Translations under genes and position numbers: made by a program
DNA from: Clostridia bacterium
GTDB taxonomy: Bacteria; Bacillota; Clostridia; Oscillospirales; Acutalibacteraceae
Reading direction: 5' to 3'
Length of the DNA: 64,000 nucleotides
Assembly: GCA_017461235.1 (NCBI GenBank)
Contig: JAFTYU010000042.1
Location: forward strand, 62,001-126,000
The notes under the pieces: generated by a model
Databases searched by the model: none
What the model was told of the DNA's origin: nothing
Seen by the model: only the letters and a program-made list of their open reading frames with translations
In this document: piece after piece, positions 9,287 through 17,144 of the stretch
Numbering within the stretch: position 1 is the stretch's first letter
Layout: every line of letters starts with the position of its first letter

Positions 9287-10168
9287 GTGAACAATTGGAT
9301 GAAAAACATCGGGGATAACCTTAAAATAAGTGAAATAAATCTGCCCGGCACTCACAACAGCTGTACAAAAAAAGTACAGTTCGGTATTTTGTCGAAATGT
9401 CACGACCTTACTATATCGGAGCAGCTCAATATCGGTGTACGTTTTCTTGACGTACGCGTTGAGGTCTTCCATAACAAACTGAAAACCGTTCACAGCATTA
9501 CCGACTGTTATAACCCACACGCCTTCGGGCAAAAGCTGTTGCTTGATAACGTTATTGACGATTGCAAAAGCTTCCTTGAGCTGAATCCTGATGAGACAAT
9601 AATTGTCTGCATAAAAAGGGATGACGGGGTTTCTTCATCAGAAACCTTCGATGTTCTTTTTGAAAGCTATATAAAAAACGACCCCGTTTGGTACAAAGAA
9701 AATCGCATACCTCTTTTAGGCGAGGTCAGGGGCAGACTTGTTCTTGCCAACAGATGCGGTTATGATTCACAAAACGAAAAATACAATGATTCAAACACTG
9801 GCATTAATCTTTCCGACTGGCCGGATCTCCCCCGTAACTCTGAAACAACCCTGAGCTCAGTGTCCCTTAATCGCTATGACGGCAAAGAACGAGAAATGCT
9901 TTTTCTGCAGGATATGTATAAACTGCCGCCTTCCGAAAAATGGCAGCGCGCCGTTCTGCCTTTACTGCAGGCTCCGCCACAGAACGAAGGTCTTCTTCTC
10001 AACTTTTTTTCTGCCGCCGCCCTTCCTGCCACACCACGGAAATACACACACCTTATCCACAAAAATTTTGAAAACTTCGGGTTGAAAGCTTCCGTTAAAT
10101 ACGGCTGGTTAATCTTTGATTTTCCTACCAAAAGCATCTGCAAAAAGGTCATTGATACAAATTTTTAA
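9287..10168 (+). CDS. PI-PLC X-domain phosphodiesterase-like protein
   Basis: A 293-residue single-domain protein of the bacterial phosphatidylinositol-specific phospholipase C fold. INLPGTHNSC carries the first catalytic histidine (His23), VRFLDVRVE holds the conserved Arg/Asp cluster, and LKTVHSITD gives the second histidine (His69). TIIVCIKRDDG and GRLVLANRCGY follow the order expected of the barrel. The family cleaves the phosphodiester bond of PI or GPI by forming a cyclic inositol phosphate. No signal peptide or membrane segment is visible, although most bacterial PI-PLCs are secreted. The start is GTG 9287 behind AAAAGGAG; the GTG at 9278 lies inside that site and is rejected. It stands alone between two divergent/convergent operons. 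Confidence 0.85.
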   Translation: MNNWMKNIGDNLKISEINLPGTHNSCTKKVQFGILSKCHDLTISEQLNIGVRFLDVRVEVFHNKLKTVHSITDCYNPHAFGQKLLLDNVIDDCKSFLELNPDETIIVCIKRDDGVSSSETFDVLFESYIKNDPVWYKENRIPLLGEVRGRLVLANRCGYDSQNEKYNDSNTGINLSDWPDLPRNSETTLSSVSLNRYDGKEREMLFLQDMYKLPPSEKWQRAVLPLLQAPPQNEGLLLNFFSAAALPATPRKYTHLIHKNFENFGLKASVKYGWLIFDFPTKSICKKVIDTNF

Positions 10169-10172
10169 TTTT

Positions 10173-10213
10173 AAAAAAAGCAGAGTGAACTATAAAATTC
10201 ACTCTGCTTTTTT
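10173..10213. terminator. Bidirectional terminator
   Basis: Perfect stem AGCAGAGTGAA/TTCACTCTGCT flanked by an A-run and a T-run, so it can end both the PI-PLC gene and the convergent nucleotidyltransferase operon. Confidence 0.9.
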
Positions 10214-10215
10214 CT

Positions 10216-11376
10216 TTATAAGCCCAACTTATTAAGCAAATCATCAATGTTTTTCAGATTTTCTTCCGATACGTTTTTTATGTTATCATAACGTCTTTTG
10301 CTTGTTTTTTTATCACCCTTTGCAATAAACACAATCCACCTGTAAAGCTCAAAAAAGGGTAATAAAAACGGCTTTTTTGAGAGTATCGGATACTCATACT
10401 TCAACTCGTTAAATGACACAAAAATTCTTGAAAAAATATAGCCTGCTTTACCGCCGGCACGCCGTTTTCTTAAGAGAAAATAGTTGTTTTCGCTGCCGTA
10501 AACGCCGCCTTTTAAAATAAAGTCTTCCATAACGGAAGTGACCGCATCGTGCTCCTTTCCTTCAAACCATACCTTACTCAGGTTATCCAGAGCATACTCA
10601 AACCGCAACAAATTACTGTCATCGAGAAGTTTTTGTGTGGCGTTATCTATACCCTTTCCCGCCTGCTTTAAAACATACAAATCAAGAACGGGTTTTATTC
10701 CGCAACCGCCTGTTACAAAGTGCTTTGCGGCGTGAGCAATATGGTAAAATCTGAAGAAATCATCAGAAAGATTATAATAATATTTATATCCTTCCCTTGG
10801 CTTTGCATAGTTCCACACATCACTTAAAAGCCCATTCGTCTTTTCGCTCTCGTAATCATCGGTCAAAGTAAAATGAAGTTCAATTATTACCCCGTCACCG
10901 CAGGTATATTTTATATCGTGGGCACCGATATGCTCTTTTGAAAAAGCCCGGCTCTCAAGGAGTAAGCCTGCCTTTTCGAGATCACTTTCACGAACGAGAA
11001 TATCTGCATCGCAGCTTGTCCGAAGCCAGGGCTCTTTGTAAAATTCACGAAGAACAACGCCCTTAAGGGGTATAAATGGAATCATATTTTCTTCAAACAG
11101 TTGACAGATTGCCTGAATTTCATATTTCAGCTTTTCGTATCTGTATATAGCAGTATAAACCTGTTCGCGGTATTTTCTTGAAACTATGTCATCACCGAGC
11201 AATCCGTTTTTTTCGAGAATATCACCCAAAAGATGTACAAGGTCATGGTGATACGCTGTGTTGTACATATCATTTATTACCTGCCCGTTGACGGATGATA
11301 AAATATCTGCGTCAACAGGTGTTCCCAAGGCGGAACACCGCAGCAAATGCATCATAATTTCAGTCGTAGCGTACAT
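10216..11376 (-). CDS. NTP_transf_5-type nucleotidyltransferase
   Basis: A 386-residue protein of the uncharacterised nucleotidyltransferase family PF14907. The core is FIPLKGVVLREFYKEPWLRTSCDADILV written in parts: LKG at 104-106, then RTSCDADILV with the DxD metal pair Asp123/Asp125. VIIELHFTLTDD supplies the later acidic strand. Family members accompany lasso-peptide kinases and other peptide-modifying genes, where they act on phosphorylated peptide or an unknown acceptor. Here the gene follows an HprK-like kinase in a radical SAM/PqqD cassette. It is the last gene of the operon, with its own GAGAGG site right after a terminator-like hairpin, so its level may be set below that of the upstream genes. 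The true substrate is unknown. Confidence 0.8.
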   Translation of the reverse strand: MYATTEIMMHLLRCSALGTPVDADILSSVNGQVINDMYNTAYHHDLVHLLGDILEKNGLLGDDIVSRKYREQVYTAIYRYEKLKYEIQAICQLFEENMIPFIPLKGVVLREFYKEPWLRTSCDADILVRESDLEKAGLLLESRAFSKEHIGAHDIKYTCGDGVIIELHFTLTDDYESEKTNGLLSDVWNYAKPREGYKYYYNLSDDFFRFYHIAHAAKHFVTGGCGIKPVLDLYVLKQAGKGIDNATQKLLDDSNLLRFEYALDNLSKVWFEGKEHDAVTSVMEDFILKGGVYGSENNYFLLRKRRAGGKAGYIFSRIFVSFNELKYEYPILSKKPFLLPFFELYRWIVFIAKGDKKTSKRRYDNIKNVSEENLKNIDDLLNKLGL

Positions 11377-11387
11377 ATTTACCTCTC

Positions 11388-11423
11388 AAAAAAACCGATG
11401 CCGTTAATGCGGCAATCGGTTTG
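11388..11423 (-). terminator. Internal terminator or attenuator
   Basis: Read on the minus strand, AACCGATTGCCG pairs with CGGCATCGGTT and is followed by a seven-T run directly before the ribosome site of the nucleotidyltransferase gene. It lies inside the operon and would lower or gate expression of that last gene. Confidence 0.75.
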
Positions 11424-11424
11424 A

Positions 11425-12204
11425 TTATTTATTGAAAATTGTATCTTTCGTAAGCTTAACAGCATCCTCATCGGGTCTGCATTCAAGCAACCACACGGGA
11501 ACTTTTTCAAGAATATTATTAAATGTATCAAGGGCCTTCACCATATTTTTTTCATCCCAATGTGGTAAAAACACATGGGGCAAAAAATGCTCTATACATT
11601 CAATGGTATTCAATCTTTTTATTTTATTTTCTTTCGCCTGTTTCAGTATAACAACGCTTTTAAGAGACACCTTTTTGTTAAGGCAGTATTCTGACGAGCC
11701 CTTCCACGGTGAGCCGAAAGCGAAAACCTTATCGTTAATTATTCGCAGAAAGACCTTATCACCATTGACAATTTCCGCATCGGAATATTTATTCCACAGC
11801 TGTGCCTGTGTAGTTTTTCCCACACCCGAATAACCTGCAAAAACTATTCCGTTACCGTCATAATCAACGAATGAACCGTGAAGGAAAATTGTGTCAAAGC
11901 ACGCAAACCGCGAACAAATTGCCGCCAAAGGAAGTGAATAATCCGCATCGGTATAATTTCCTGAATAAATAACCGCGTCGGACCAATCATCATTGGCACA
12001 AAGAATTTCTGCAGAAGCTCTGCAATGCTGAAGGATATGATTTGTGGGAGAATGAACATATTGAATACCGTGACATTCGCTCATCTGACTGCTCTGTGAA
12101 AAATTAATAACAGCTGCGTCACTGTTACCAACTTCAAAAAGCTCTGTGAACCCGTCCCTTTTAAAACCCCAGTCGATATCCAGGTCGGCTATACGGATAA
12201 TCAT
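11425..12204 (-). CDS. HprK-like (lasso-type) peptide kinase homologue
   Basis: A 259-residue protein of the HPr-kinase/PEP-carboxykinase-like group. IFLHGSFVDYDGNGIVF leads into the P-loop GYSGVGKTTQ (residues 124-133), then EIVNGDKVFLR, a Walker-B-like element, and FGSPWKGS, the small turn seen in kinases tied to peptide natural products. In lasso clusters such kinases phosphorylate the C-terminal residue of the precursor. It starts three bases after the stop of the precursor-like peptide, with an AAGG site overlapping the end of that gene. No HPr-type regulatory N-domain is seen. The likely acceptor is the peptide upstream, but this is inference from order only. Confidence 0.8.
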   Translation of the reverse strand: MIIRIADLDIDWGFKRDGFTELFEVGNSDAAVINFSQSSQMSECHGIQYVHSPTNHILQHCRASAEILCANDDWSDAVIYSGNYTDADYSLPLAAICSRFACFDTIFLHGSFVDYDGNGIVFAGYSGVGKTTQAQLWNKYSDAEIVNGDKVFLRIINDKVFAFGSPWKGSSEYCLNKKVSLKSVVILKQAKENKIKRLNTIECIEHFLPHVFLPHWDEKNMVKALDTFNNILEKVPVWLLECRPDEDAVKLTKDTIFNK

Positions 12205-12207
12205 ACC

Positions 12208-12483
12208 TTACGCACCGATGCATTTCTGCAAAACATTAGGCTTGTTCATACCGTGGAGCTCCATAAAGTAGTCAATCCATGTACCGTTTAAAACGCCAAC
12301 GGGAGCATCAAACTCGCCCTGATAATAATCACGGCACGGAGCCTCACCGTGTGAGAAGTAAATATTAACAGAACCTGAAATCTGGTCTCCTGCTACGCTT
12401 CCGCCGGGTGAGCCTGTTGCAATCTTTTCGCTGAGATTTATCTCATAAAGAGCACTCTCAGGCGCTATATATGCTTTTTTCAT
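12208..12483 (-). CDS. Candidate RiPP precursor peptide
   Basis: A 91-residue peptide between a radical SAM enzyme and an HprK-like kinase. The N-terminus MKKAYIAPESALYEINL has the short basic start, Pro-Glu and alternating hydrophobic residues common in peptide leaders that bind PqqD-like domains. EKIATGSPGGSVAG follows, with a Gly-Gly at 27-28 that could mark leader cleavage. The rest is polar/aromatic, with two cysteines (50 and 88), several Tyr/Trp/His and Asn/Gly pairs, and ends KCIGA. The ATG overlaps the radical SAM stop by four bases (ATGA), so it is made in step with the enzyme. I know of no named family for it; its role as substrate is inferred from position and size. Confidence 0.65.
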   Translation of the reverse strand: MKKAYIAPESALYEINLSEKIATGSPGGSVAGDQISGSVNIYFSHGEAPCRDYYQGEFDAPVGVLNGTWIDYFMELHGMNKPNVLQKCIGA

Positions 12484-13538
12484 ACCGTTTCACTTTCTTT
12501 CATTGCGTTGTATATATTGAATAGCTTTTCTGCCGTACGGCAAAAATCAGGGCTGATTTTTTCTGCATCGCCACTCTCGGCACACAAAGCACCGGGACAC
12601 TTCTGGCAAAAGCTTTTCCAGTCACATTTATCACATTCAGGCGGATTCTTTATCCCTTTGCATTTTTCGTTAAGCAAAAACCAATCCGACTTCAAATCAC
12701 CCGAAAACTTAACTGACGGCTGTGTTACAAAAGAACACATCTGCACATTACCGTTCCAGGTTATCCACATTGATTTTTTATAGCTTCCGCACCAGGCAAA
12801 AGGTGATTCCGTATCGGGACACTTTAATCTCTCCAGACTTTCCAAAGTAAACTCATCGGAAAAATCCGAAAAATCAAAGCGCGATGATGCAATATCTTTT
12901 TGAGAACCGCGAGAAGATTTTAACACCGAAACCGTGTGTTGTAAAGGGATTTTTTTATTCGTCGCGAATTTATAAATTTTCTGAAGGTCAGCTGCATTTT
13001 CTTTAACGATGGTTGACGTCAATCTGCAGGGCACACCTGCCGCTTTAAGAAGGTCTATTGCCTTTGTCACCCGCGAAAAACCGTCTTTAACGCCGCAGGT
13101 TCTTAAATATGCTTCATCACTTGCGCCGTAAAGGGTAATTTTCACCATATAGGGCATACCGTATTCTCTGAACTTTTCCATAACACCTTCATCAATCATC
13201 GAACCGTTTGAAAGTAAGGATATAAGGAAACCCATTTTATTGAGCTGAGAATAAAGCTCCCAGAACTCGGGATACAGAAAAATCTCGCCACCCGTAATAC
13301 AGATATACAAAGTACCCATTTCTTTTGCCTGACGGGCTATGTCCAGCCACTTACCCGAAGGCAGAATTTCACCTTGCTTCGCAGCCTGCTCCTTATTGAG
13401 TTTAACATAGCACATTACGCAATCGAAATTGCAAAACGGAGTTATCTCAAATGTAAGCTCCAAAGGTACCGTGTTCTCTTTCGCCCAGGCAGAAAGATTA
13501 AGAACGGCATAAGGGTCAAACCTTTGACAGTCGTTCAT
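12480..13538 (-). CDS. Radical SAM/SPASM peptide-modifying enzyme
   Basis: A 352-residue protein. ITPFCNFDCVMCYVK holds the CX3CX2C triad (Cys36, 40, 43) that binds the SAM cluster; ICITGGEIFLYPEF is the glycine-rich SAM loop. The C-terminal third has a SPASM-type cysteine set: CGSYKKSMW, MCSF, then ECDKCDWKSFCQKCPGALC and a final FCRTAEK, able to hold auxiliary Fe-S clusters. Enzymes of this build make thioether, C-C or related links in ribosomal peptides, or modify sugars and proteins. It overlaps pqqD by four bases at its start and the precursor-like peptide by four bases at its end. AAGGAG site. The exact bond made cannot be read from sequence. Confidence 0.9.
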   Translation of the reverse strand: MNDCQRFDPYAVLNLSAWAKENTVPLELTFEITPFCNFDCVMCYVKLNKEQAAKQGEILPSGKWLDIARQAKEMGTLYICITGGEIFLYPEFWELYSQLNKMGFLISLLSNGSMIDEGVMEKFREYGMPYMVKITLYGASDEAYLRTCGVKDGFSRVTKAIDLLKAAGVPCRLTSTIVKENAADLQKIYKFATNKKIPLQHTVSVLKSSRGSQKDIASSRFDFSDFSDEFTLESLERLKCPDTESPFAWCGSYKKSMWITWNGNVQMCSFVTQPSVKFSGDLKSDWFLLNEKCKGIKNPPECDKCDWKSFCQKCPGALCAESGDAEKISPDFCRTAEKLFNIYNAMKESETV

Positions 13539-13822
13539 AATAATGCTCCTTGTTCTCTGAGTCCTTCAAGAAATTTATGAACATCTTCTGCTGCTTTTTG
13601 TTCATCAATATCATAAACATCGGTAATTATCTTAACAAGCTCAATTTCCCGGGCACCTGTAACCAGGGCATTCCATAAAAGCTCGGCACTTTCCGTCAAG
13701 GCAATCATACCGTGTATTTCCGACGTCTGTTTCCCCACGGGAACTGCCATTATCTGATCACCTATTTTACGAACTATAAAACCGTCTTTAAGCTTATAAA
13801 CCACAAAAGACACTTCTTTCAA
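13535..13822 (-). CDS. PqqD-like peptide chaperone
   Basis: A 95-residue protein of the PqqD/RRE fold: LKDGFIVRKIGDQIMAVPVG forms the beta-hairpin start, GMIALTESAELLWNAL the helix that follows, and DIDEQKAAEDVHKFLEGL the C-terminal winged-helix part. Such proteins hold the leader of a precursor peptide and present it to the radical SAM enzyme, whose gene overlaps this one by four bases. The start is either TTG 13822 or GTG 13813; neither has a strong ribosome site. Before a nearby tandem duplication the TTG would have overlapped the stop of the ABC gene (TTGA), which favours TTG and translational coupling. Confidence 0.85.
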   Translation of the reverse strand: MKEVSFVVYKLKDGFIVRKIGDQIMAVPVGKQTSEIHGMIALTESAELLWNALVTGAREIELVKIITDVYDIDEQKAAEDVHKFLEGLREQGALL

Positions 13823-13907
13823 ATTATTTTGTAACTGTAGAGTGGGTAAAGCGTTCCGTTTTCGTTTATTTTGTAACTCTAAGCGTTCCGTTTTCGTTTA
13901 TTTTGTA
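13819..13907. repeat. 32-bp-period duplication at the ABC/pqqD junction
   Basis: A 27-base identical block occurs at 13849-13875 and 13881-13907, a period of 32 bases; a third partial copy (13 bases) lies at 13824-13836. Because 32 is not a multiple of three, the duplication brings a TAA (13866-13868) into the ABC frame. Removing one unit restores a frame ending YPLYSYKII and a TGA at 13819-13821 that overlaps the pqqD TTG start. Confidence 0.9.
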
Positions 13908-15587
13908 GACCCTGTCACAGTATTGAAGCATACTGGGGCGATGTGTTGTAATAATGCAGGTTCTCAACGGGTCTGAAGCCATAAGATTTTTAAGAACATT
14001 GCTTTCCGTTTCGGTATCAAGGGCAGACGTTGCCTCGTCCATAACCAGAACGTATGCATTACGCAATACTGCACGGGCAATAGAAATACGCTGAATCTGA
14101 CCTTCCGAGAAATTGACACCACGTTCGCCCACAACAGTATTTATACCCTCCGGCAATTTGCTGACGAAGCTCCACGCATCTGCAATTTTCAGAGCATTTT
14201 CAATATCTTCATCTGTTGCATTTTCATTTACAAGTCGCAGATTTTCCGCAATTGTTCCCGAAAAGACCGTGCTTCCCTGCGGAACGTATGAACAGAATCG
14301 GCGTGTACTGTCCGAGACCTTTATGTTTTCATCTTCAACGCTCATTTCAACAGTACCTTCACACGGCTCAACAAGACCCAGAATAAGTCTTAAAAGCGTT
14401 GTTTTGCCTTCACCGGAAGGGCCTACAAAAGCTATAGTTTCACCGGGCTTCGCTACAAAACTTGCGTTATTAAGTACCGTTTTGTCTGCATCCTTATATG
14501 AGTATGTTACATTATCTGCCGAAACCGTCACGCCTTTGCCCTTTGCTTTTTCGAGCAGCTCAAATGCTCGAGGACCATCGGTATCATTCTCTGACGAAAG
14601 AGTGGTAACTTCCATAATACGTCCTGCCGCCGTAGCAATGGATATCGCGCCGGGCACCAGAGAAACAAGTGCCGAAAAAGATGCGGTAAGACTTCCCGAT
14701 ATCTGCAAAAACAATGTCATTGTACCGTATGTTATTGCATCCTGCCACAGACGGAACACCCCCCAGCCGTAACAAGTATATGAAACTATAAGTCCGATAA
14801 TGGACATACATATGGACAAAACTATTGAAAACTTGTCATAATCCAGCTTGACCTTACGATAACACTCAAGAAGATTTCTGAAATTATGTGTATATTTGCG
14901 TGTAAGGTCAAAGGCTTTGAGAGTCTGAAGATTCTGCATGGATTCTTCGCCGTATGAAAGAATTTTTCCGTTCATTTCACGACTCTCTATGCTGTATTTA
15001 CGCATCATCTTTGTTGTAAATCTTGACGAAAGCAACAGGAACGGTGCGCTCATAAGCGCAAAAATAACCATTGTAGGGTCGTAATAAAGAACTATTACAA
15101 GACAACCTATAAACTGTGCAACCCTTGTAAATACACTGGGAATAAAAGAAATAATACTGTTGGAGACAACATTGGCATCACCTTCAAGACGGTTTATAAG
15201 GTCGCCTGAGTGATATTTATTGATTTCTTCCCAATGAGAGAAGACAATAGTTTCATAAATATTGCTTCTTATTTCATTATTAATACGAGTACCCACTACC
15301 GTACCCAACCTTGTTGTGGCAGAATTCACGAAAATCTGAAGAACTGCCATACCTATAACCATAGCCGCACTCACCGCAATGGTATTGCTGTCTTTCAAAG
15401 GATTGATAACAGCATCAATAAGATATTTTGACGCAACGCTGGAACCAAGACCCATAGCTATGCCAAACACACCTATTACTACGTAAAGAAGAACCTCCTT
15501 TTTGTAGCGCAAGACGTATTTTAAAAGCCATTTCCATTCAGAGCCCATGCTTTTGAACATTGCTCCGTATTCGCCGGGTTTTCTCAT
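13866..15587 (-). CDS. ABC exporter half-transporter (fused membrane and ATPase domains)
   Basis: A 573-residue type IV ABC half-transporter. Six membrane helices span residues about 30-320, followed by the ATPase: Walker A GPSGEGKTTL (389-398), Q-loop YVPQGS, signature NFSEGQIQRISIARA, Walker B YVLVMDEATSALD and H-loop TTHRPS. It should work as a dimer and export a substrate; the PqqD, radical SAM and peptide genes just downstream suggest the modified peptide. There is no N-terminal C39 peptidase domain, so leader removal would need another protease. The start overlaps the BY-kinase stop by four bases. The C-terminus has been altered by a 32-bp-period duplication. Confidence 0.88.
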   Translation of the reverse strand: MRKPGEYGAMFKSMGSEWKWLLKYVLRYKKEVLLYVVIGVFGIAMGLGSSVASKYLIDAVINPLKDSNTIAVSAAMVIGMAVLQIFVNSATTRLGTVVGTRINNEIRSNIYETIVFSHWEEINKYHSGDLINRLEGDANVVSNSIISFIPSVFTRVAQFIGCLVIVLYYDPTMVIFALMSAPFLLLSSRFTTKMMRKYSIESREMNGKILSYGEESMQNLQTLKAFDLTRKYTHNFRNLLECYRKVKLDYDKFSIVLSICMSIIGLIVSYTCYGWGVFRLWQDAITYGTMTLFLQISGSLTASFSALVSLVPGAISIATAAGRIMEVTTLSSENDTDGPRAFELLEKAKGKGVTVSADNVTYSYKDADKTVLNNASFVAKPGETIAFVGPSGEGKTTLLRLILGLVEPCEGTVEMSVEDENIKVSDSTRRFCSYVPQGSTVFSGTIAENLRLVNENATDEDIENALKIADAWSFVSKLPEGINTVVGERGVNFSEGQIQRISIARAVLRNAYVLVMDEATSALDTETESNVLKNLMASDPLRTCIITTHRPSMLQYCDRVYKINENGTLRVTK

Positions 15588-17122
15588 TTTTGCACTTCTT
15601 TCTCTGATTTACGGCTGTTACCATAACCGTACCTGCCGTAACCGTATTTTCCGTAATATTTTCCGTATCTGTAATATTTTTTATAACCGCCGTAGCCATA
15701 TCCGTATCCGTAACTGCTGCCGTAACCGCCTATACCGCCGATAGTGCCGTTAAGAATACAACCTAATAATTTAATATCGGTATCACTAAGAGTATCAAGA
15801 CCCTGCTGGATGCCTGAATCCATAACGGTGTCCTGTTTTATCACGTAGAGTGCCGCATCTGCCGCACCTGCCACTATTGCCGCGTCGGAAATCATACCGC
15901 AAGGTGGAGTGTCTATAAAAATAAGATCGTATTTTTCATAGAACGAATCAATTATGTTCTGCAGGTTTGATGTTCTCACTATTTTCGAAAGACTTTTTTC
16001 TTTAGTGTTGAACAACAGCAGATCGATATTCAATCCGTCAACACGATTTATGGTATACATAATTTCGCCGTTTTCATCGTATTCTGCGTGCTTTTCTTCA
16101 ATGTCAGCAGGTTTAACGAGCTTTTTGACACCCGAGCTTCTCAGGTCGCAGTCCATAACCAGAACTCTTGTTTCGTTTTTAGCAAAAATTGCCGCAAGGT
16201 TCAATGTAGCAACGGATTTTCCTTCACCGGGAGCGGTACTTGTAACCATAATAGCCTTATCCCCTGCACCAAGACTGTTCTGTACAGCATCACGCAGAAG
16301 TCTGATGGATTCAAGGAATGAGTTGCCTATCAATGGGTTTGTAATAAGTATTCTTTTGTCAATTTTGCTTCTGTATCTTTTAAAGAATACCTGTGGTATA
16401 ACTCCGATACACTTCTGATTAAGCTCGCGCCTTATATCATCCTTGGTGCGTATCGTGCGACGCAAAAGACCGTATAAAACTATCCATGCTATGCCTAAAA
16501 GCAAGCCGACAAGAGCACCCTTGAGAGTATCACCGCGCCACGAGAAAGAATTTGACGGTGATGTAGGAACCACAGCCGGGGAAATCATCACAAGCTTTGT
16601 CTGACCGACTATGTATTCCGAAACCTTTGAATAATTCTCCGTTACGCAGATTAATGTGTCATAAGTCAACTGCGGATCCCTACCCGTAGTTGTAAGTGTA
16701 ATCATATTTGTTTCATCAACACACGTTACGGAGACAGTTGCAGGCATACTGTCAACACCTAACTCCTGACAAACCTGTTTCTGTAAAATTTCACTTTTAA
16801 GAACGTAAGGAAAAACCGATGCCAATTGGCTTGCAGAACCTCTGTCATAATAAAATGAATACGCAGAAAGACCTGCATCCCCCGATAGTACCGCATTCTG
16901 TGTATGCACCGTAAAGGTTGCGGTCGCGGTATATTGAGGAACGTAGCTTTTATAGCTTCTGTAAAACATTGCACCGCCAAAAAGCAATGCAGCTACAACG
17001 CCTATCCACCAGAATTTTACAAATCCGCGCCAGAAATCGCTGAAGTAAAAGTCCAGATATCTTTCTTTGACTTTTTCTTCATTTTCTGCAATATCGGTTT
17101 TTACATTTTCGATCTGACTCAT
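15584..17122 (-). CDS. BY-kinase with Wzz domain and Tyr-rich tail
   Basis: A 512-residue bacterial tyrosine kinase/chain-length regulator. A Wzz-type domain lies between helices at about 37-53 and 200-220, with the PTSPSNSFSW proline motif before the second. The cytoplasmic kinase has Walker A SSTAPGEGKS-like TSTAPGEGKS (295-304), Walker A' VLVMDCDLRSSG and Walker B LIFIDTPPCG. The tail carries 15 tyrosines in about 36 residues in GY/KYY repeats, the autophosphorylation cluster of the family. It is expected to control polymer length and export with CpsB, the phosphatase at the head of the operon. ATG start; the end overlaps the ABC gene by four bases. Confidence 0.9.
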   Translation of the reverse strand: MSQIENVKTDIAENEEKVKERYLDFYFSDFWRGFVKFWWIGVVAALLFGGAMFYRSYKSYVPQYTATATFTVHTQNAVLSGDAGLSAYSFYYDRGSASQLASVFPYVLKSEILQKQVCQELGVDSMPATVSVTCVDETNMITLTTTGRDPQLTYDTLICVTENYSKVSEYIVGQTKLVMISPAVVPTSPSNSFSWRGDTLKGALVGLLLGIAWIVLYGLLRRTIRTKDDIRRELNQKCIGVIPQVFFKRYRSKIDKRILITNPLIGNSFLESIRLLRDAVQNSLGAGDKAIMVTSTAPGEGKSVATLNLAAIFAKNETRVLVMDCDLRSSGVKKLVKPADIEEKHAEYDENGEIMYTINRVDGLNIDLLLFNTKEKSLSKIVRTSNLQNIIDSFYEKYDLIFIDTPPCGMISDAAIVAGAADAALYVIKQDTVMDSGIQQGLDTLSDTDIKLLGCILNGTIGGIGGYGSSYGYGYGYGGYKKYYRYGKYYGKYGYGRYGYGNSRKSEKEVQK

Positions 17123-17144
17123 ACTTTATCCTGCCAATTCTGAA

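Noticed and set aside
9170..9532. Minus-strand 120-codon frame opposite the PI-PLC start
   Set aside because: Shadow of the PI-PLC frame; covers its promoter and lacks a ribosome site.
10216..12483. Reading the cassette as an ordinary lasso peptide cluster
   Set aside because: No asparagine-synthetase-like cyclase, no B2 protease and no lasso-type precursor are present, and a radical SAM/SPASM enzyme is.
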